Below are positions 12,120 to 23,900 of a DNA stretch of 64,000 bases, one piece after another. The notes under the pieces are model-generated. The model saw only the letters and a list, made by a program, of their open reading frames with translations. It had not been told where the DNA came from and did no database searches. The DNA is taken from assembly GCA_910574455.1 (NCBI GenBank), contig CAJSYZ010000002.1, forward strand, positions 1,389,671-1,453,670, read 5' to 3'. A program made the position numbers and the translations under genes. How positions within the stretch are numbered: position 1 is the stretch's first letter; each line of letters opens with the position of its first letter. Source of the DNA: Trichaptum fuscoviolaceum (taxonomy: Eukaryota; Basidiomycota; Agaricomycetes; Hymenochaetales; Trichaptaceae).

Positions 12120-15100
12120 ATGTCAGCGCACTCGTCCACTCGTCCACTGTCATCATCACTCACCTTCTCAACTACATCGCGCTCTCGACCAGCCACTCGC
12201 CACTCTCGACCTACCACTGGCAGACCAGTTACTGCTGTGTCCTCACGCAACGATGTTAATAAATACGTAGTAGCTGTCCTCGAAGGCCGTGGGATTGGCA
12301 GGGAGGTCGGAATTGCAGCCCTAGATAAGGACACGGGCCAGGTTGACATAGTACAGGTACGAGCTCTATAACGTTTCCCAAACTTAAGACGACTGTAAGA
12401 ATTACAGCTGGCAGACTGTCAAACTTACGTCAAGACATTGCACCATCTCCATTTGCACTATCCATCTGTGGTTCTTGTTCCCGATACATCCTTATCGAGT
12501 GCAGATACCTCGGCGCCATCATCAGTGAAACAAACTGTTCACACCTCTCTCCTGGTTCAGTGCATAGAGGAGGATTTCCCTGGAGTACTTTTTGAGCCAA
12601 TCCCTCGCAGATATTGGAACGAGAACGCCGGTGCGCAGATCAATAGATTGGCTCCACATGAATTTAATGAAACAGAATCACAACAGGCCTGCAGTTCATT
12701 GCTCAGCTCTGCGTGGATGGGGATGACAGGGCTGCTACTTTGTTGGCTGTGTCTTCAAAGTATATACCAAACTAGCGTGCATGGAACTTATTGATAAGCG
12801 CATGCTCAGATATTATGCTTTATCCGCCATATCAGCTTTATTCAAACACTCGGAAACCAAACTCAATACTCGCTATGCCGCTCACTCACTTCGCGTTCGC
12901 TATACTCCCGTAGAAGGGACTATGTTAATTGACAATGACAGCGCAAGAAACTTGGAACTCATTGGTAACGTATTCCACAGAAAGTCTCCTCATTCATTGA
13001 TGGGGTAAGATTAGCAATCTGATCAAAAATAAACTGATTCATAACATCGCTATGCAATTACTCAGGCTCTTGAACTACACATGGACGGCCATGGGTACCA
13101 GGCTACTTCGCGTCAACTTGCTATCTCCGATCACGAGTAAGCTGCTGCATCATGATCACATATCGAAATATCGAATGCTAGCTTTGTACTTTAGATCAAT
13201 TGTCCATCGATGCTCGTCTGGATGCTGTAGAAGGTCCGTAATCACTGGCCCTTGCCCTGCGCCGTTCACTCACCTAAACATTCCTTCTTTTTCAGAACTA
13301 ATTCAAACTGAAGACATATTCACTGCTGTCCGGGATGCTCTGAGGGCAGTAAACAAACTAGACCTGGATAAGCTCATCTCATCGGTAAGTAGCTTCTGCT
13401 ATTAAGTGAAACATAAGCTCAATCCAAGAGGATTTAGCTTGTTGCAACTGAATCCCATCCAATCAGCGGAGTCAAGGGCGCGTCTCAACGCGTGTCTCAA
13501 ATGCTGCTTCTGCGCACGGTCGTCAAAAACATTCCTGCTGTCCGTGATGCTGTCGCTGGATCAACTTCGCGACTCCTTGGTATTGTTCACGATGTACGCC
13601 TGATCCCATGTCGAACCTCATTGTGCGCTTGACTAAACTCTGTTTAAAAGATGCTGTCCGATAGTAGGATAGAAAAAATAGACGAACTCATCAGTAAAAG
13701 TCTTAATGAAGACGCGATCTCGCAGAAGGTTGGTGTCGTGACCGACCTCTTGCTACGCACATTGAATCATTATTTACTAGGGAGGCGGACTGAATGCCGT
13801 TAATGCTCGTGTTTACGCTGTTAAGGTATGCAAGTCATTTGTAACTAAATAATCCAATTTGAAACTGACCGATGTTCGATCTTCAGGTCAACTTCAACTG
13901 TCTACTGGACGTCGCGCGCGAGACATACAAGGAGAATGTCGCCGATATATTTCAACTAAACCGTTTGTTATGCGACGGTCATGGATTACCTTTTCAACTG
14001 GTGTACCAAGAACATGGTTTTGTGTTCTCCTTGAAGAAGATGGACTTAGAGAACAGTAGAACAGCAGAACTTCCTAAAGGGTTCATTAATATTACATCGA
14101 AGAAAGGAAAATGGTTCTTTGAGACTATTGATTTAGTAAGTTCAATCCTCGTTGCGTTGTTTGCGACAAGGATTTTAATGTCGGCTGCTGCTAGAAAAAG
14201 CGAAATGCTAGAATGAAGGACGCTTTGGATGAAACTGTGATGTTAAGTGACAAGTGCGTTTCTCAGATTATGTATTGCATTTCATATTGACACGTTTAAA
14301 CGCTGTCAGAATCGTTCAAGATCTGGTATCAGAAGTCGTACTTGAGATAGGCGCGCTTTACAATGCGTCAGAGGCGGTGCGTAGTAGTCTTAATAATTTC
14401 TGATCATAATTACAAACCTTCTGTCATCGTAGATCGCATTATTAGACATGCTTTGGTCGTTCGCCCACGCATCCATCCGTAGGTCATTCATGGTAGTAAC
14501 TCAATGATAATCTAATTCAGTGTTTAGTCCGCAACTACGGTGAGTGAAGACTCTATAGTTACGGAAAATAGATAATGCAATTGACGGAAGAGCAGTGCGC
14601 CCTGAGTTTACAGGAACTCTGGCAATCAAGTCAGGTCGTCATCCCATCCTCGAGACGGTTCAGTCCAGCGGAAGCCTAGTGGCGAATGATGTGTATTGTT
14701 GTGACAGCTCTTCATTTCAGATCGTGCAAGGGCCAAAGTGATGACACGTTCATTTAGGCGAAGTGCTTCTGAGCTAACTAATTTCACTTACAGCATGTCT
14801 GGTTTGTCATGACTGCTTCTTGTGGTGTCATAACTGCGGTCGGCCTAATACGACTGGCAGGTAAAAGCACATATCTTCGCCAGATAGGTCTTTTAACTGT
14901 GATGGCCATGTGCGGGTCTTTCGTTCCCGCAGAATACGCAAGTTTCAGGTGAGTTTATACTGGACGGATAGACGCACATTCTTTTGTAGCTGATCTTGCG
15001 CTGGGGAGGATTCACGACGCACTTTTGACTAGACTTTCGAATGATGATGATATGGAGAAGGGGCTCAGTACGTTCGCCGAGGAAATGTCATCATCATCCA

Positions 15101-16111
15101 TGCTCCTAGGTCAGTCATAGGGTGCATGTTTTTTCCCCCTCTAACGAACTCGCTTTCAGGTCTATCGACACAGCACACACTTGTGCTTATTGATGAGCTC
15201 GGCCGAGGAACTTCTCCAAGAGAAGGGTTGGGAATTTCTTACGCAATATCGGAACAGCTCATTACAATCAAGGCATGTGCACGCCACTTCGAACTCGAAG
15301 GAACTAATAGACTTCCAGTGCTTCGTTTTCTTTGCTACGTGCGCACTGCTACCTTTTTCGTAATGAAGGTGTCATCTTCCTCGCGCTGACAATCATTACA
15401 GACATTTCGTCGATCTTCCTATGTTACTTTCCAGGAAATCTCCGGTCGTTAAGTAAGTGGCATCTTTATGAGTTAACTAACGTCTCTCTGATCTTTTGTT
15501 AGTCTGCATCTATCTGTACAGGAAAGTATCACGCCCTAACTGCGCGTGTTCTAGCTAAGCTTACACGATCACAGAGATCCCAACCCTCGCTCTATAATGC
15601 AGGCATAGTATACAAATACAAGTGCGCCCTTCTACCTGTCTATCATCTCCACTCTCACGCTGATACGGGTACAGAATCATAGATGGACTACCAAATGTGA
15701 TTGACAATTATGGTGCTGACATCCAGTTCTCGGTGATGGCAGAATGGGTCTTCATACTTGATTTACAGGTCTAGATCTTGCTTGCTTGGCGGACTTGCCC
15801 AGCAATAGCCTTAACGAAGGGCGAAGAGTTTCAACCAAGCTTACGCAACTGGAAGCTATCCGTAACAATGATTCCAAAAGCCATAAAATCAGATTGCGAC
15901 GAAAAGCACTTCTTAGGGTACACATCATCTACTGTTACTCTTGATGAGTGTGTAAGTTGACTTATGCTTGCCTCCTCAGCTTCAGGAACAACTATTGCAA
16001 ACATTTCAACACTCTACACTCCCGAACCAAGAATTGCTAAGCTACATCATTCACTTTCAAAAGGAAATTACAATGCAATTGAGAGCTAATCTGTCTGGTA
16101 TAAATATATAA
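12120..16111 (+). CDS. MSH4: Meiotic MutS homologue MSH4
   Basis: Twenty-seven exons sum to 2,541 nt, 846 aa, the usual length for MSH4. The protein pairs with MSH5 to stabilise recombination intermediates and promote crossovers; it does not repair mismatches. The N terminus ([19 protein letters not shown]) lacks the mismatch-binding MutS domain I, as expected. Lever and clamp regions follow ([37 protein letters not shown]). The ATPase holds Walker [24 protein letters not shown], Walker [17 protein letters not shown] and FFATHF, then a C-terminal helical segment. Exons 12120-12356, 12408-12630, 12687-12759, 12810-13004, 13066-13136, 13195-13233, 13296-13384, 13438-13593, 13651-13728, 13781-13825, 13887-14135, 14195-14253, 14310-14376, 14433-14478, 14528-14539, 14596-14737, 14794-14801, 14861-14948, 15009-15109, 15160-15272, 15319-15338, 15402-15452, 15503-15515, 15575-15621, 15675-15712, 15769-15917, 15980-16111. 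The intron at 15273 uses a GC donor. Small-exon borders are inference from frame and homology. Confidence 0.9.
14794..14801 (+). other. MSH4: 8-nt microexon in MSH4 completing Walker A
   Basis: The upstream exon ends in GGGCCAAA at 14737, the microexon reads CATGTCTG, and the next exon opens GTAAAAGC at 14861. Joined, they encode GPNMSGKS, the MutS P-loop. The flanking introns are 56 nt (with a strong CTAAC branch site at about 14774) and 59 nt. Reading straight through gives a stop or a P-loop with wrong spacing. Confidence 0.85.
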
Positions 16112-16850
16112 GGAGGAGACTAACTTCATAAGCTCAATACTTCATTGCTAAGAGTTCGGAATGTAAATAATTAGTCCGGAAAGGTTCAATAATTAGTAGA
16201 CAGTTTCAAAAGAATTAGAATAATAGATGACTTTCCATAGACTTATACAGGAGGCAAGATGTGATTGCAGCATCCAAAAAGAAGCTGGAGGCTGTAGTCA
16301 CAGCAAATCCCACTACTCAGAGTGTTGAAATCCCCCAGGACTCCAACATGTCTATGGCAATCCCAAGCAAAATCCTGAGTACTGAAACCCAAGTTAACAA
16401 CCTAGGCTAGATCCCTGAAGGATCCCCCGCTCTACAATCCTGGGAGAACCTCATATATTCTAGTGTTGCAAAAGTTTGGTTCATGAACCACATTGAACTA
16501 GTTTGGACCCCAAACTGAACCGGGTTCTGGTTTGGTTCAGTTCTTGGTTCAGCATTATCCCCAGGATTTGGTTTGCAGTTCAGGCCCCTGTAGACTCATG
16601 TCCAGTACATCAGGAAAACTACCTTCTGCTTAAAGTGACTTAAGTGTGACTTAAATGTCCTGAGAGACTGGCGACTGAATAAGGCAAGCTTTACTTATTC
16701 ATGCATGTCCTCCCATTATTCAGGACGCGTTGGCTGAAATAAGGCAAGCCCGCTGAAATCAGAGCTTCAGCCAGTCAGCCAGTCACGTCAGGTATTCAGA
16801 GCTTTCAGTAAATCTTCAATATAAGTAAATAATCCTATTACAAGTGTCAA
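16112..16850. repeat. Intergenic region with degenerate TGGTTC-rich tract
   Basis: No coding region is visible. Between about 16475 and 16560 the hexamer TGGTTC and its complement GAACCA recur in both orientations around a TCATGA palindrome, and short words such as AATAAGGCAAGC repeat at about 16678 and 16740. It looks like a decayed repeat or small non-autonomous element, but I cannot define ends. Confidence 0.4.
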
Positions 16851-17260
16851 TTAAGTACAATAATAAGTAAACATATATGTTAAAAAAAAAGGGGCATTGG
16901 CACCGCGGCGCGATCGTGATAGCGTCAACGGCGCTCTCGCACGGCTTGAGTCTCCACCGTGGAAGTGAGTCCTGCTGTGGTAGTTGAGCAGTTGACGCCC
17001 CTGATGTGTTGACCTTTGCGAAGACTTTTGGACAAGTTTCTCATCTTCTTCATCCTCTGGTCTCTTCGCTGTCTTCTCCTCGTCTTCCACATCGTCCCGT
17101 GCTAGCTTGACCCGCAGTCTTGTGTTCTCACTATGAGCTACACGTTTGTTCGGGTAGCAGCGCATCCAAAATATCCATTTCACGCCTCAAGTCCTGTGTT
17201 CGATTCTCCTATGCCATCATCGGATTGTTCTCCTCTTCGAGCTGTGCTAGCTTGTCCTCT
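16851..17260 (-). pseudogene. Degenerate coiled-coil coding remnant of unknown origin
   Basis: Translated on the minus strand, this region gives charged, heptad-like runs (YEEDKLAQLEEEN, then ENRTQDLRREMDILDALLP) interrupted by in-frame stops, followed by a second frame rich in Lys, Asp and Glu. It resembles an eroded coiled-coil protein. I do not recognise the family. It abuts the CLF1 fragment with a change of frame, so the two may come from different sources. Confidence 0.35.
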
Positions 17261-17532
17261 TCATAAACTAACTGCTCCTTGCGCCAGGGCTGAGATGTAT
17301 CGTCTCCAGTGACGCTTCAAGTCACCGGGGAGTATTTGCGCAACAGCTTGCTTGTAGACTTCACGAACCCGGTTTATCACACTTTCTATCTTGTCCTTTG
17401 ACCCATCTTCCTCCCGAAGCAACCTCAGTGAGTCTTCTCCCAAGCGAGCATAGTCAACCCATATGTCGTAATTTTGACCGTCGTGCACAAGTTCTTCCTC
17501 ATATTGGATCCTCCTCTTCCCTAGAACAGTGG
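17261..17532 (-). pseudogene. CLF1: Fragment of pre-mRNA splicing factor CLF1 (crooked-neck) gene, cut by LTR
   Basis: About 85 residues on the minus strand match the HAT-repeat region of CLF1/CRNKL1: TVLGKRRIQYEEEL, then NYDIWVDYARLGEDSLR and VREVYKQAVAQILPGDLKRH. CLF1 is a spliceosomal scaffold made of HAT repeats and is normally about 700 aa; only this part is here. The match stops after HWRRYI, and the reading frame is cut at 17532 by the first base of the G1 LTR. The missing upstream part does not reappear on the far side of G1. It is a non-functional gene piece, either captured or left from a rearrangement. Confidence 0.75.
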
Positions 17533-18329
17533 TGTCAGGCCCGGACCCAAGCCTTGCCTAAGGGTGGTCGCGAGTTGAGAAAGCCGAGCGAGAACGGAAA
17601 GGCGAAGGAAACGCAAAGACGAATAGCAAGAGACCAAGTAGTCGGGATCTGGGTTGAAGTTCCCGCGATCAGTGATCCGGGATTCTACGCGAGATCCTAG
17701 TTGGGTTTTCGGGAATTTAGAGTCTGAGAGCGAGAAGAGTGGGTAACGACGAGAGTAAGATCATAGAGTGAAGCAAGGATGGATCTCGAGAGCCTAGCTC
17801 GTAAAGTAGCCTAAAGACTTATGATATTCGAGTCGAGGGATACATGATGAGTTTCTACAAGTTTATATACGCGTAAGAGTCTGAGATAAGAAATGGGGAG
17901 TAAGATATGTTTTCGGGGCGTGGAGGTGAGTCGTGTAGCGACACGCGGGATTCGGAGAATAATTGTGGGGCGTGTAGCTTACACGAGGAACCGGGAATGT
18001 ATGTTAGAACAAAGGGGAACGGGAATGTGATCAGAGTGATTTGAAAATGGTGATAAAGGATAATAGATAGATTTCGGGGTTTTACGGGAATGAAGTGGGA
18101 ATGAATGGTAGTCTGGGGCGTGGTACTGTCAGAATGTCCGTAAGGCGTGTTTGTAAGGCGTGTTTGTAAGGCGTGGCCGTGGAACGTGTTCGTGATGTTT
18201 GTCGTGTATTTGGAAATGTTTGGCCTGGGGTCCGGGTTGCGGGATCCGGGACCGGATGTCGGGATTGATGTCGGGATTTGTGATGGCGCGGGAATGTTTG
18301 TTCATAGGGTCTTAGGTGTCGTCGTAACA
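17533..18329 (-). repeat. G1 3' LTR (left)
   Basis: It is 797 bp, TGTCAGGCC to GTCGTAACA. It is immediately followed by a run of seven C (a G-run on the coding strand), the expected place of the polypurine tract for a minus-strand element. Confidence 0.88.
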
Positions 18330-18571
18330 GTTGCCCCCCCTTAAAGGCCGAGCCCCGTCGAGGCTAGCGTCCGTGTCGACTAAAGGGGGGGGGTCGTTTG
18401 TGATGGGAATGGAAATGCGTCTGGAATTCCGAATGGAAAGGAAGCGAAGAAGTGTCGTGCGCGGGAAAAGTGATAAGTTTGCCCTAAGGTGAAAGTTCTG
18501 TCCGGTTAAAGTGTCGCGGAATGGGCGTAGTGGGTCTCTTTTCCGTTTTTTCACTTAACTTTTTTATCGCT

Positions 18572-19101
18572 ATGTCGGTCGTGCACAAAACTATCGAGGA
18601 ATTGACAAAGGAGTTGATGGAGTTCGACAGCCCGGGAGAGGGTGAGGTGGATGAGATGGAGTATCGGGTTTTGCGCGCGGTGTTTGCGAGAGATACGGTG
18701 AGTTCGGTTGTGGCTGGTATTGTTTTGCTTGCCATTGATTTTCTGTGTGGCAGCGGCATCATATTCAGGGTTTGGAAGAAGGATCTCGTGCGTATAGGTC
18801 TCTGGAGATGGCTTGGCGGGTGTTTGAGGTGGTGCAGGCGGAATGGGCCGAAAGGTTGCCCTCGCTGGGTGTGGTTGCGTGGCCGCCGTCCGCCGTGGGC
18901 GTGTTGGACGACCGTCTGTTGAAGGCGTATAGGCTGCGCCGTGAAGCGGAGAAGAAAAAGACGTCCGGGTCGGCGGTGGGCTCGCGTGGGGTGCCCATGG
19001 ATGTTGATCGGGCTGCGACTGGCGGGGAGTCCGTGTCGGAAGTGGAGCGATTGGTGGGCACCGGGACTGTGCGCGACGTGTCGGTGGTTTCCGCAGGACC
19101 T

Positions 19102-19137
<36 letters not shown>

Positions 19138-20704
19138 ACCCCGTCAGCGGCGTACGTCGAAGAGCATCCCCTGTTTTTGTCCGACTTCTCGGATTCTGAG
19201 CCAGCAAAGGCCGTGCCGGCTGGTCGGAAGAAATCGCCGCAGAAGCGTGGGCGGGAAACGGTGGAAGTCGAGGATGAAGCTGGTGCGGGTTCCGCTGGTG
19301 ATGAAGCCGCAACGAAGCGAGCGCGTGTTGAGAAGGAGAAGAAGGATATGAAGGGGAAGGGACGGGCACCTGGAGAGCGTCCGAAAAGTGTGAGTTGTGT
19401 TGTTTGTTATGGGTTAAGGATTGTGGGTCTTAGTCTGTGTCCTTTCGTAGTCTGCTCCTTCGGGTCCCGGGAGGTCGGTGAGGGAACTGGGGAAGTTCCA
19501 CGTCTATTGGCAGGGCGAGGACATTTGCGAGTGGTGCCAGTCCATAGGGAAGGGCTCGCACTTTTATGACATGTGCGTGACGCCCGACGGATACCGGTCG
19601 GTGCCCTCGCAAAAAAAATTGGGCGCGTGTTTTGTCTGCTCGCGACAGTCCAAGGGTTGCAGCCGTGGCAAGCTTTTTTGTCATGAGGTGTCGGACACCG
19701 GGAAGCGTGTGTGGCTGGAGGACAACGGGATCGGCGGCGCCATGGCGTATGTGGGCGAGGGTCCGCCGGGGGATGGGTCGCGGAAGCTTACCCCGCAACA
19801 ACTGCGGGATTTGGAAAGCGCGGTCCTCCCGGAGTCGACTGGGAGCTCATCAATGGTGAACGACAATGTCAAGAACAAGATTCAAGACAAGACCGTCGAG
19901 ATTGCGTCCCGGCTGCAAGCACACGTGCGCGAGGTGGAGGCGCTGGTTCGTGACAGGGAGCGGGAGTCTGGCGAGGTGTCGGATCTGGAAGATGATGGAG
20001 ATGACTCGGGAGAGATAGAGATTGGGATCCGGGGAGACAAGATCCAGGACAAGGAATTTTTGGAGGTTCCTGGGCGGTGACTCACCATGCGCTTCAAGGC
20101 AACGTCTGCTGTGCGGCCGGCGGCGGGGCAGAACAAGATCCAGGACAAGAACCCGGAGAAGGAGAAGGAGAAGCGCGAGCGCGCAGACGCGAAGCGTAAC
20201 CTGCGTGTTGGGAACGACGCGCTGGTGGCGTCTCTGGCTGAGTTGGAGGTGGCGTCGTCGGATGAGGACGAGGATGATGAGGATGACAATGAGGGTGAGG
20301 GTGGGGTTGATCCCGATGTCGATGTGTTGGTGGCGGACGGGATGGCGAAGATGCAGGAGTTGGTGCGGGGATACAAGGCAAAATTCCCGGGTGCACCGAC
20401 TCCGGTGTTGTTGCCTTCGCCGGGGCCGGGGTTGTCGCCGATCGCGGGATTGGAGGGGGGGGTGGCGTATATGGCGAGGTTGAAGGCGTCTGGGGTGGGA
20501 AGTCGTTTGGCGGTCCACAAGCGGATGTGGATGGCGAAGCGGACGGAGTTCAATGAGGCCATGTTGGCCTACGGAAAGGCCATGGCGGAGTATGTGAGGT
20601 TGCAGGGGGAATTGGTGGGGTTGGAGGAGACGTGGAAGTGGTGGAAAAAGGTGGAGGATGGGTTGGCGGGCGCGGAAGGAGAGTCAAAGAGGGAGAAGGA
20701 GTAG
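18572..20704 (+). CDS. Intact spliced gene inside G1, antisense to gag-pol; Cys-rich acidic protein, unknown function
   Basis: Exons 18572-18697, 18754-19389, 19451-20065 and 20132-20704 join through GT-AG introns of 56, 61 and 66 nt to an uninterrupted 649-aa protein. I do not recognise a family. The N terminus is helical and acidic. Residues about 150-170 hold an Ala-Thr run encoded by a CAACAG repeat, followed by basic, possibly nuclear-targeting segments (TKRARVEKEKK). Residues about 280-331 form a Cys/His cluster (CEWC, H, C, CFVC, C, C), a candidate zinc-binding domain. The heptapeptide-like words NKIQDK or DKIQDK recur three times. The C-terminal exon has an acidic run, then long helices. 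It lies between pol and the 3' LTR, with its own space (18330-18571) for a promoter, tail to tail with pol. Unlike gag-pol it has no stops or frameshifts. Confidence 0.75.
19100..19140 (+). repeat. CAACAG hexanucleotide microsatellite in exon 2 of the G1 antisense gene
   Basis: About six CAACAG units follow two CAG. In frame they encode an Ala-Thr alternation, not polyglutamine. Length change by whole units keeps the frame. Confidence 0.8.
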
Positions 20705-20990
20705 GGGGTAATTTATCTGTATATATTTTTTTGTGCTTTAATTTTTTGTCATGTTTGTTGCGAAGAATGAAATGGACATTCGTGTTTTTTTGTGTTCTTC
20801 TTGGTGTGAAAGAAAAAATGGACTGAGTGAAAATGAAGAGGGATTGACAAAGTGAATATTAGGGTGGTGTTACAAGAGCGAAAGAAAATATTTTCGGGAT
20901 TTTTGTGTGTGTCGTGTTGGAGTCTATCGGAAGAAAGGGTGTGTAAAAATGAGAAAATAGATAACAGATTGGACTTAAGAGAGGATTTTG
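20705..20990. other. Tail-to-tail spacer between the antisense gene and G1 pol
   Basis: These 286 bp are T-rich on the plus strand just after the antisense gene stop, with no further coding signal. They should carry the 3' ends of two convergent transcripts, which makes double-stranded RNA overlap possible. Confidence 0.5.
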
Positions 20991-23900
20991 TTAAGTGGTT
21001 GGTTTCGGTTTGTTGGGGTATTGTTTGTGGAAGATAACGACGAGGTCGTGCGCATTGGTGACGCTGGGTACGGATTGCCAGGAGGGATCGTCGTATCCGC
21101 ACCATTGGACGAGATATTCCAAGTGTTTGCAACGTTTGTTGTACCGGGAATCGAGGATTTCTTCGACTTCGTATTCAACGTTGTCGTTAATTTCGATGGG
21201 TGGTGGTGGCTCTTGGGTGCGGTTCGGGAAAGGGTTCGGGGAATGGGGTTCGAGAAGCGAAACATGGAATACGTTGTGGAGGGCCTTGAGTTCGAGTGGG
21301 AGGCCTATACGTTGGGCGTGGCTGGAAACGATCTCGAGGATGGGGAAAGGTCCGATGCGTTTGTGGTCGAGTTTCTTCATGGGTCGACGGGTGCGGATGT
21401 TGCAAGTGTCAAGCCATACGAGGTCGCCGGGTTTGAAGTCGGGAATTGGAGATCATCGATGCGTAGTGTTGTGCTGATATTGTTGTATGGTAACTTGCAA
21501 TTGTTCCTTGATGTAGGCGTGGACGTCTGCGATGTCGGATGCTGCGTCAGCTGCTGCGGCTGAAGGGACATCTGCAATGGAGGTAACCTTTGTTTGCGAA
21601 AAATGGTGAGATCCCGGTGGCAGAGTGAGTCGTGTTGTTGTACGCGAATTCTGCAAGGGGTAGGAGGTCGGACCAATCGTCTTGTTGGTAGTTGATGTAG
21701 ATGCAAAGGTATTGTTCGAGAATCTGATTGATGCGTTCGGTTTGCCCATCTGTCTCCGGGTGGTATGCTGTGGAGAGGTTAGATTTGATGTTGAGTAGTT
21801 TGCATAGGGAAGCCCAAAAACGGGACACAAAATGCTTTCCGCGGTCGGAAGCGATGTCGTTGGGGACGCCGTGTTTGGAGAATACGTGACGGAGGAAAAG
21901 CTGAGCGAGGCCTGGAGTATTGAGGGTTTTAGTGGTGGGGATGAATAGCGCCATTTTCGTGAGTCGATCGACGATGACGAGGATAGAGTCGAAGTCGTTA
22001 CTGGAGGGAAGGCCTTCGATGAAGTCCATGGAAATGGAACTCCATGGTCGATCGGGAATGTCGAGGAAGCGGAGTGGTCCGTAGGGTTTGTGTCGGGATG
22101 TTTTCGCGCGTTGGCATGCCGGGCAGGATTTGACAAATGACGTAACAAATTGTTCGAGTTTCGGCCAGTTGTATCGTCGTTTGATGAGCTGCATGGTTTT
22201 ACGAATGCCGGGGTGTCCTGCCAGTGCGTGGTCGTGGTGTGTCTGGGTGATTAGGAGGCGAAGGTCCTTGTGGTCGGGAACGTATAGGCGTTGATTGTAG
22301 AGGAGTCGACCGTGGGAGTCCCGAGAGAATTTGTCGTTTGCGGGATTGTGGTCGAGTTCTGCGAGTTTGGATTGTGTGAAGCTGTCATTGCGTATGCCTT
22401 CGTCGAGTTGGGATTGGAGAACTGTGGAATCTAGGATGAGGGTTGCGAGAAGGTGGTGTGGCTGTAGGATTTGACGTTGGTTGAGGTCGTTGAGTGTTTC
22501 GCGTTCTTCGCCTCTAGGATACATGTCGCGGCGTCGTGTGAAGACGTCGGGTTTGGTGCCCAGTTTCCCGGAGCGGTGACGGATGTGGAAATCGTAGTCT
22601 TCAAGTTGTTCTGACCATCGGGCTTGGCGGCGATTGAGGCGTTGTTTCTCAGTGAAATGTTTGAGGTTTTCGTGATCAGAGAAGACTTCGATGCAGTGAC
22701 GGGAGCCTTCAAGGTAGTGGCGCCAGTGGTCGAAGGAGTCGACGATGGCCAAGAGTTCTTTGTCGTGGATGTCGTAGTTCTGTTCTGCCGGTGTCATGGT
22801 GCGGGAGAAGAAGGCGATTGGGTGAAGGTCGTTGTCGGCGGCCTTAAGTTGAGAGAGGATAGCGCTGATGGCAAAGTCTGAGGCGTCGGTTTCTACGACT
22901 GAGGGGTCGTCGGGATTGAAGTGGGCGAGCACGGGTGCGGTCTGGAACGCGCGTTTGAGTTTGTCGAATGCTATCTGGGCTTCGTCTGACCATTTGAAAG
23001 GAATGTCTTTGCGGGTGAGTGAAGTGAGTGGTTTGACGATGTTGGAGTATTTGTCGATGAATCATCGATAGAAATTGGCGAAGCCAAGGAAGGATTGAAC
23101 TTCTCGCACGTTTCTAGGAATGGGCCATGATTCGATGACTTGCGTTTTGGCGGGGTCCATGGATATGCCGTCGGGGGAAACGATGAAACCAAGGTATTCG
23201 ACGGAGGTTGTGTGAAATAGACATTTCTCCGTTTTTGCGTGCAAGTTGTGGGCGCGTAGCCGTTCCAGAACGAGGCGAACATGTTCTTTGTGTTTGGCGG
23301 GATCCTTACTGAAGATCAGGATATCGTCTAGATAAATGACAACGAAGTCGTCAGTCATGTCCTTGAAAATGTCATTCATAAAATGTTGGAATGTGGCCGG
23401 GGAGTTGGTCATCCCGAATGGCATGACGAGGTATTCGAAGGAGCCATATCGCGTTCGGAATGCTGTCTTCCACTCGTGTCCCGCAGCGATGCGGACATTG
23501 TTGTACCCTGCGCGTAGGTCGATCTTGGTGAAGATTTTGGCTTTCTTCATGCGGTCGAGGAGGTTGTTGATGAGGGGTAGAGGGTATCGGTTTTTTCGGG
23601 TGATTTTGTTGAGTCCTCGGTAGTCGACGCAGAGGCGGAGTGACCCGTCTTTTTTCTTAGCGAATAATATTGGTGCTCCGGCTGGGGAGTTCGAAGGGCG
23701 TATGAAGCCTTTACGAAGATTGTCGTCCAGGTATTCGCGAAGTGCCTTGAGCTCGGTTTCGGAAAGGGAGTAGATTGGTCCGTACGGGGGATTTGTTTGA
23801 GGTTCAAGGTTGATGGTGTGGTCGTAGGGGCGATGTGGTGGAATGCGATCTGCTTCGCCTTCTGAGAACATGTCAGCATAGTCATGATAATCTGGTGGGA

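Noticed and set aside
14738..14870. MSH4 Walker A looked destroyed by insertions when read through from 14810.
   Set aside because: An 8-nt exon with good flanking splice sites gives the exact GPNMSGKST motif.
18551..19369. A 272-aa minus-strand ORF opposite the G1 antisense gene.
   Set aside because: It lacks splice or domain support, is low-complexity, and is the shadow of exon 2.
18330..20990. The antisense gene as a host gene trapped between two solo LTRs.
   Set aside because: The right LTR is joined to gag-pol in proper order and the polypurine tract lies next to the left LTR, so the simplest reading is cargo inside one element; not fully excluded.
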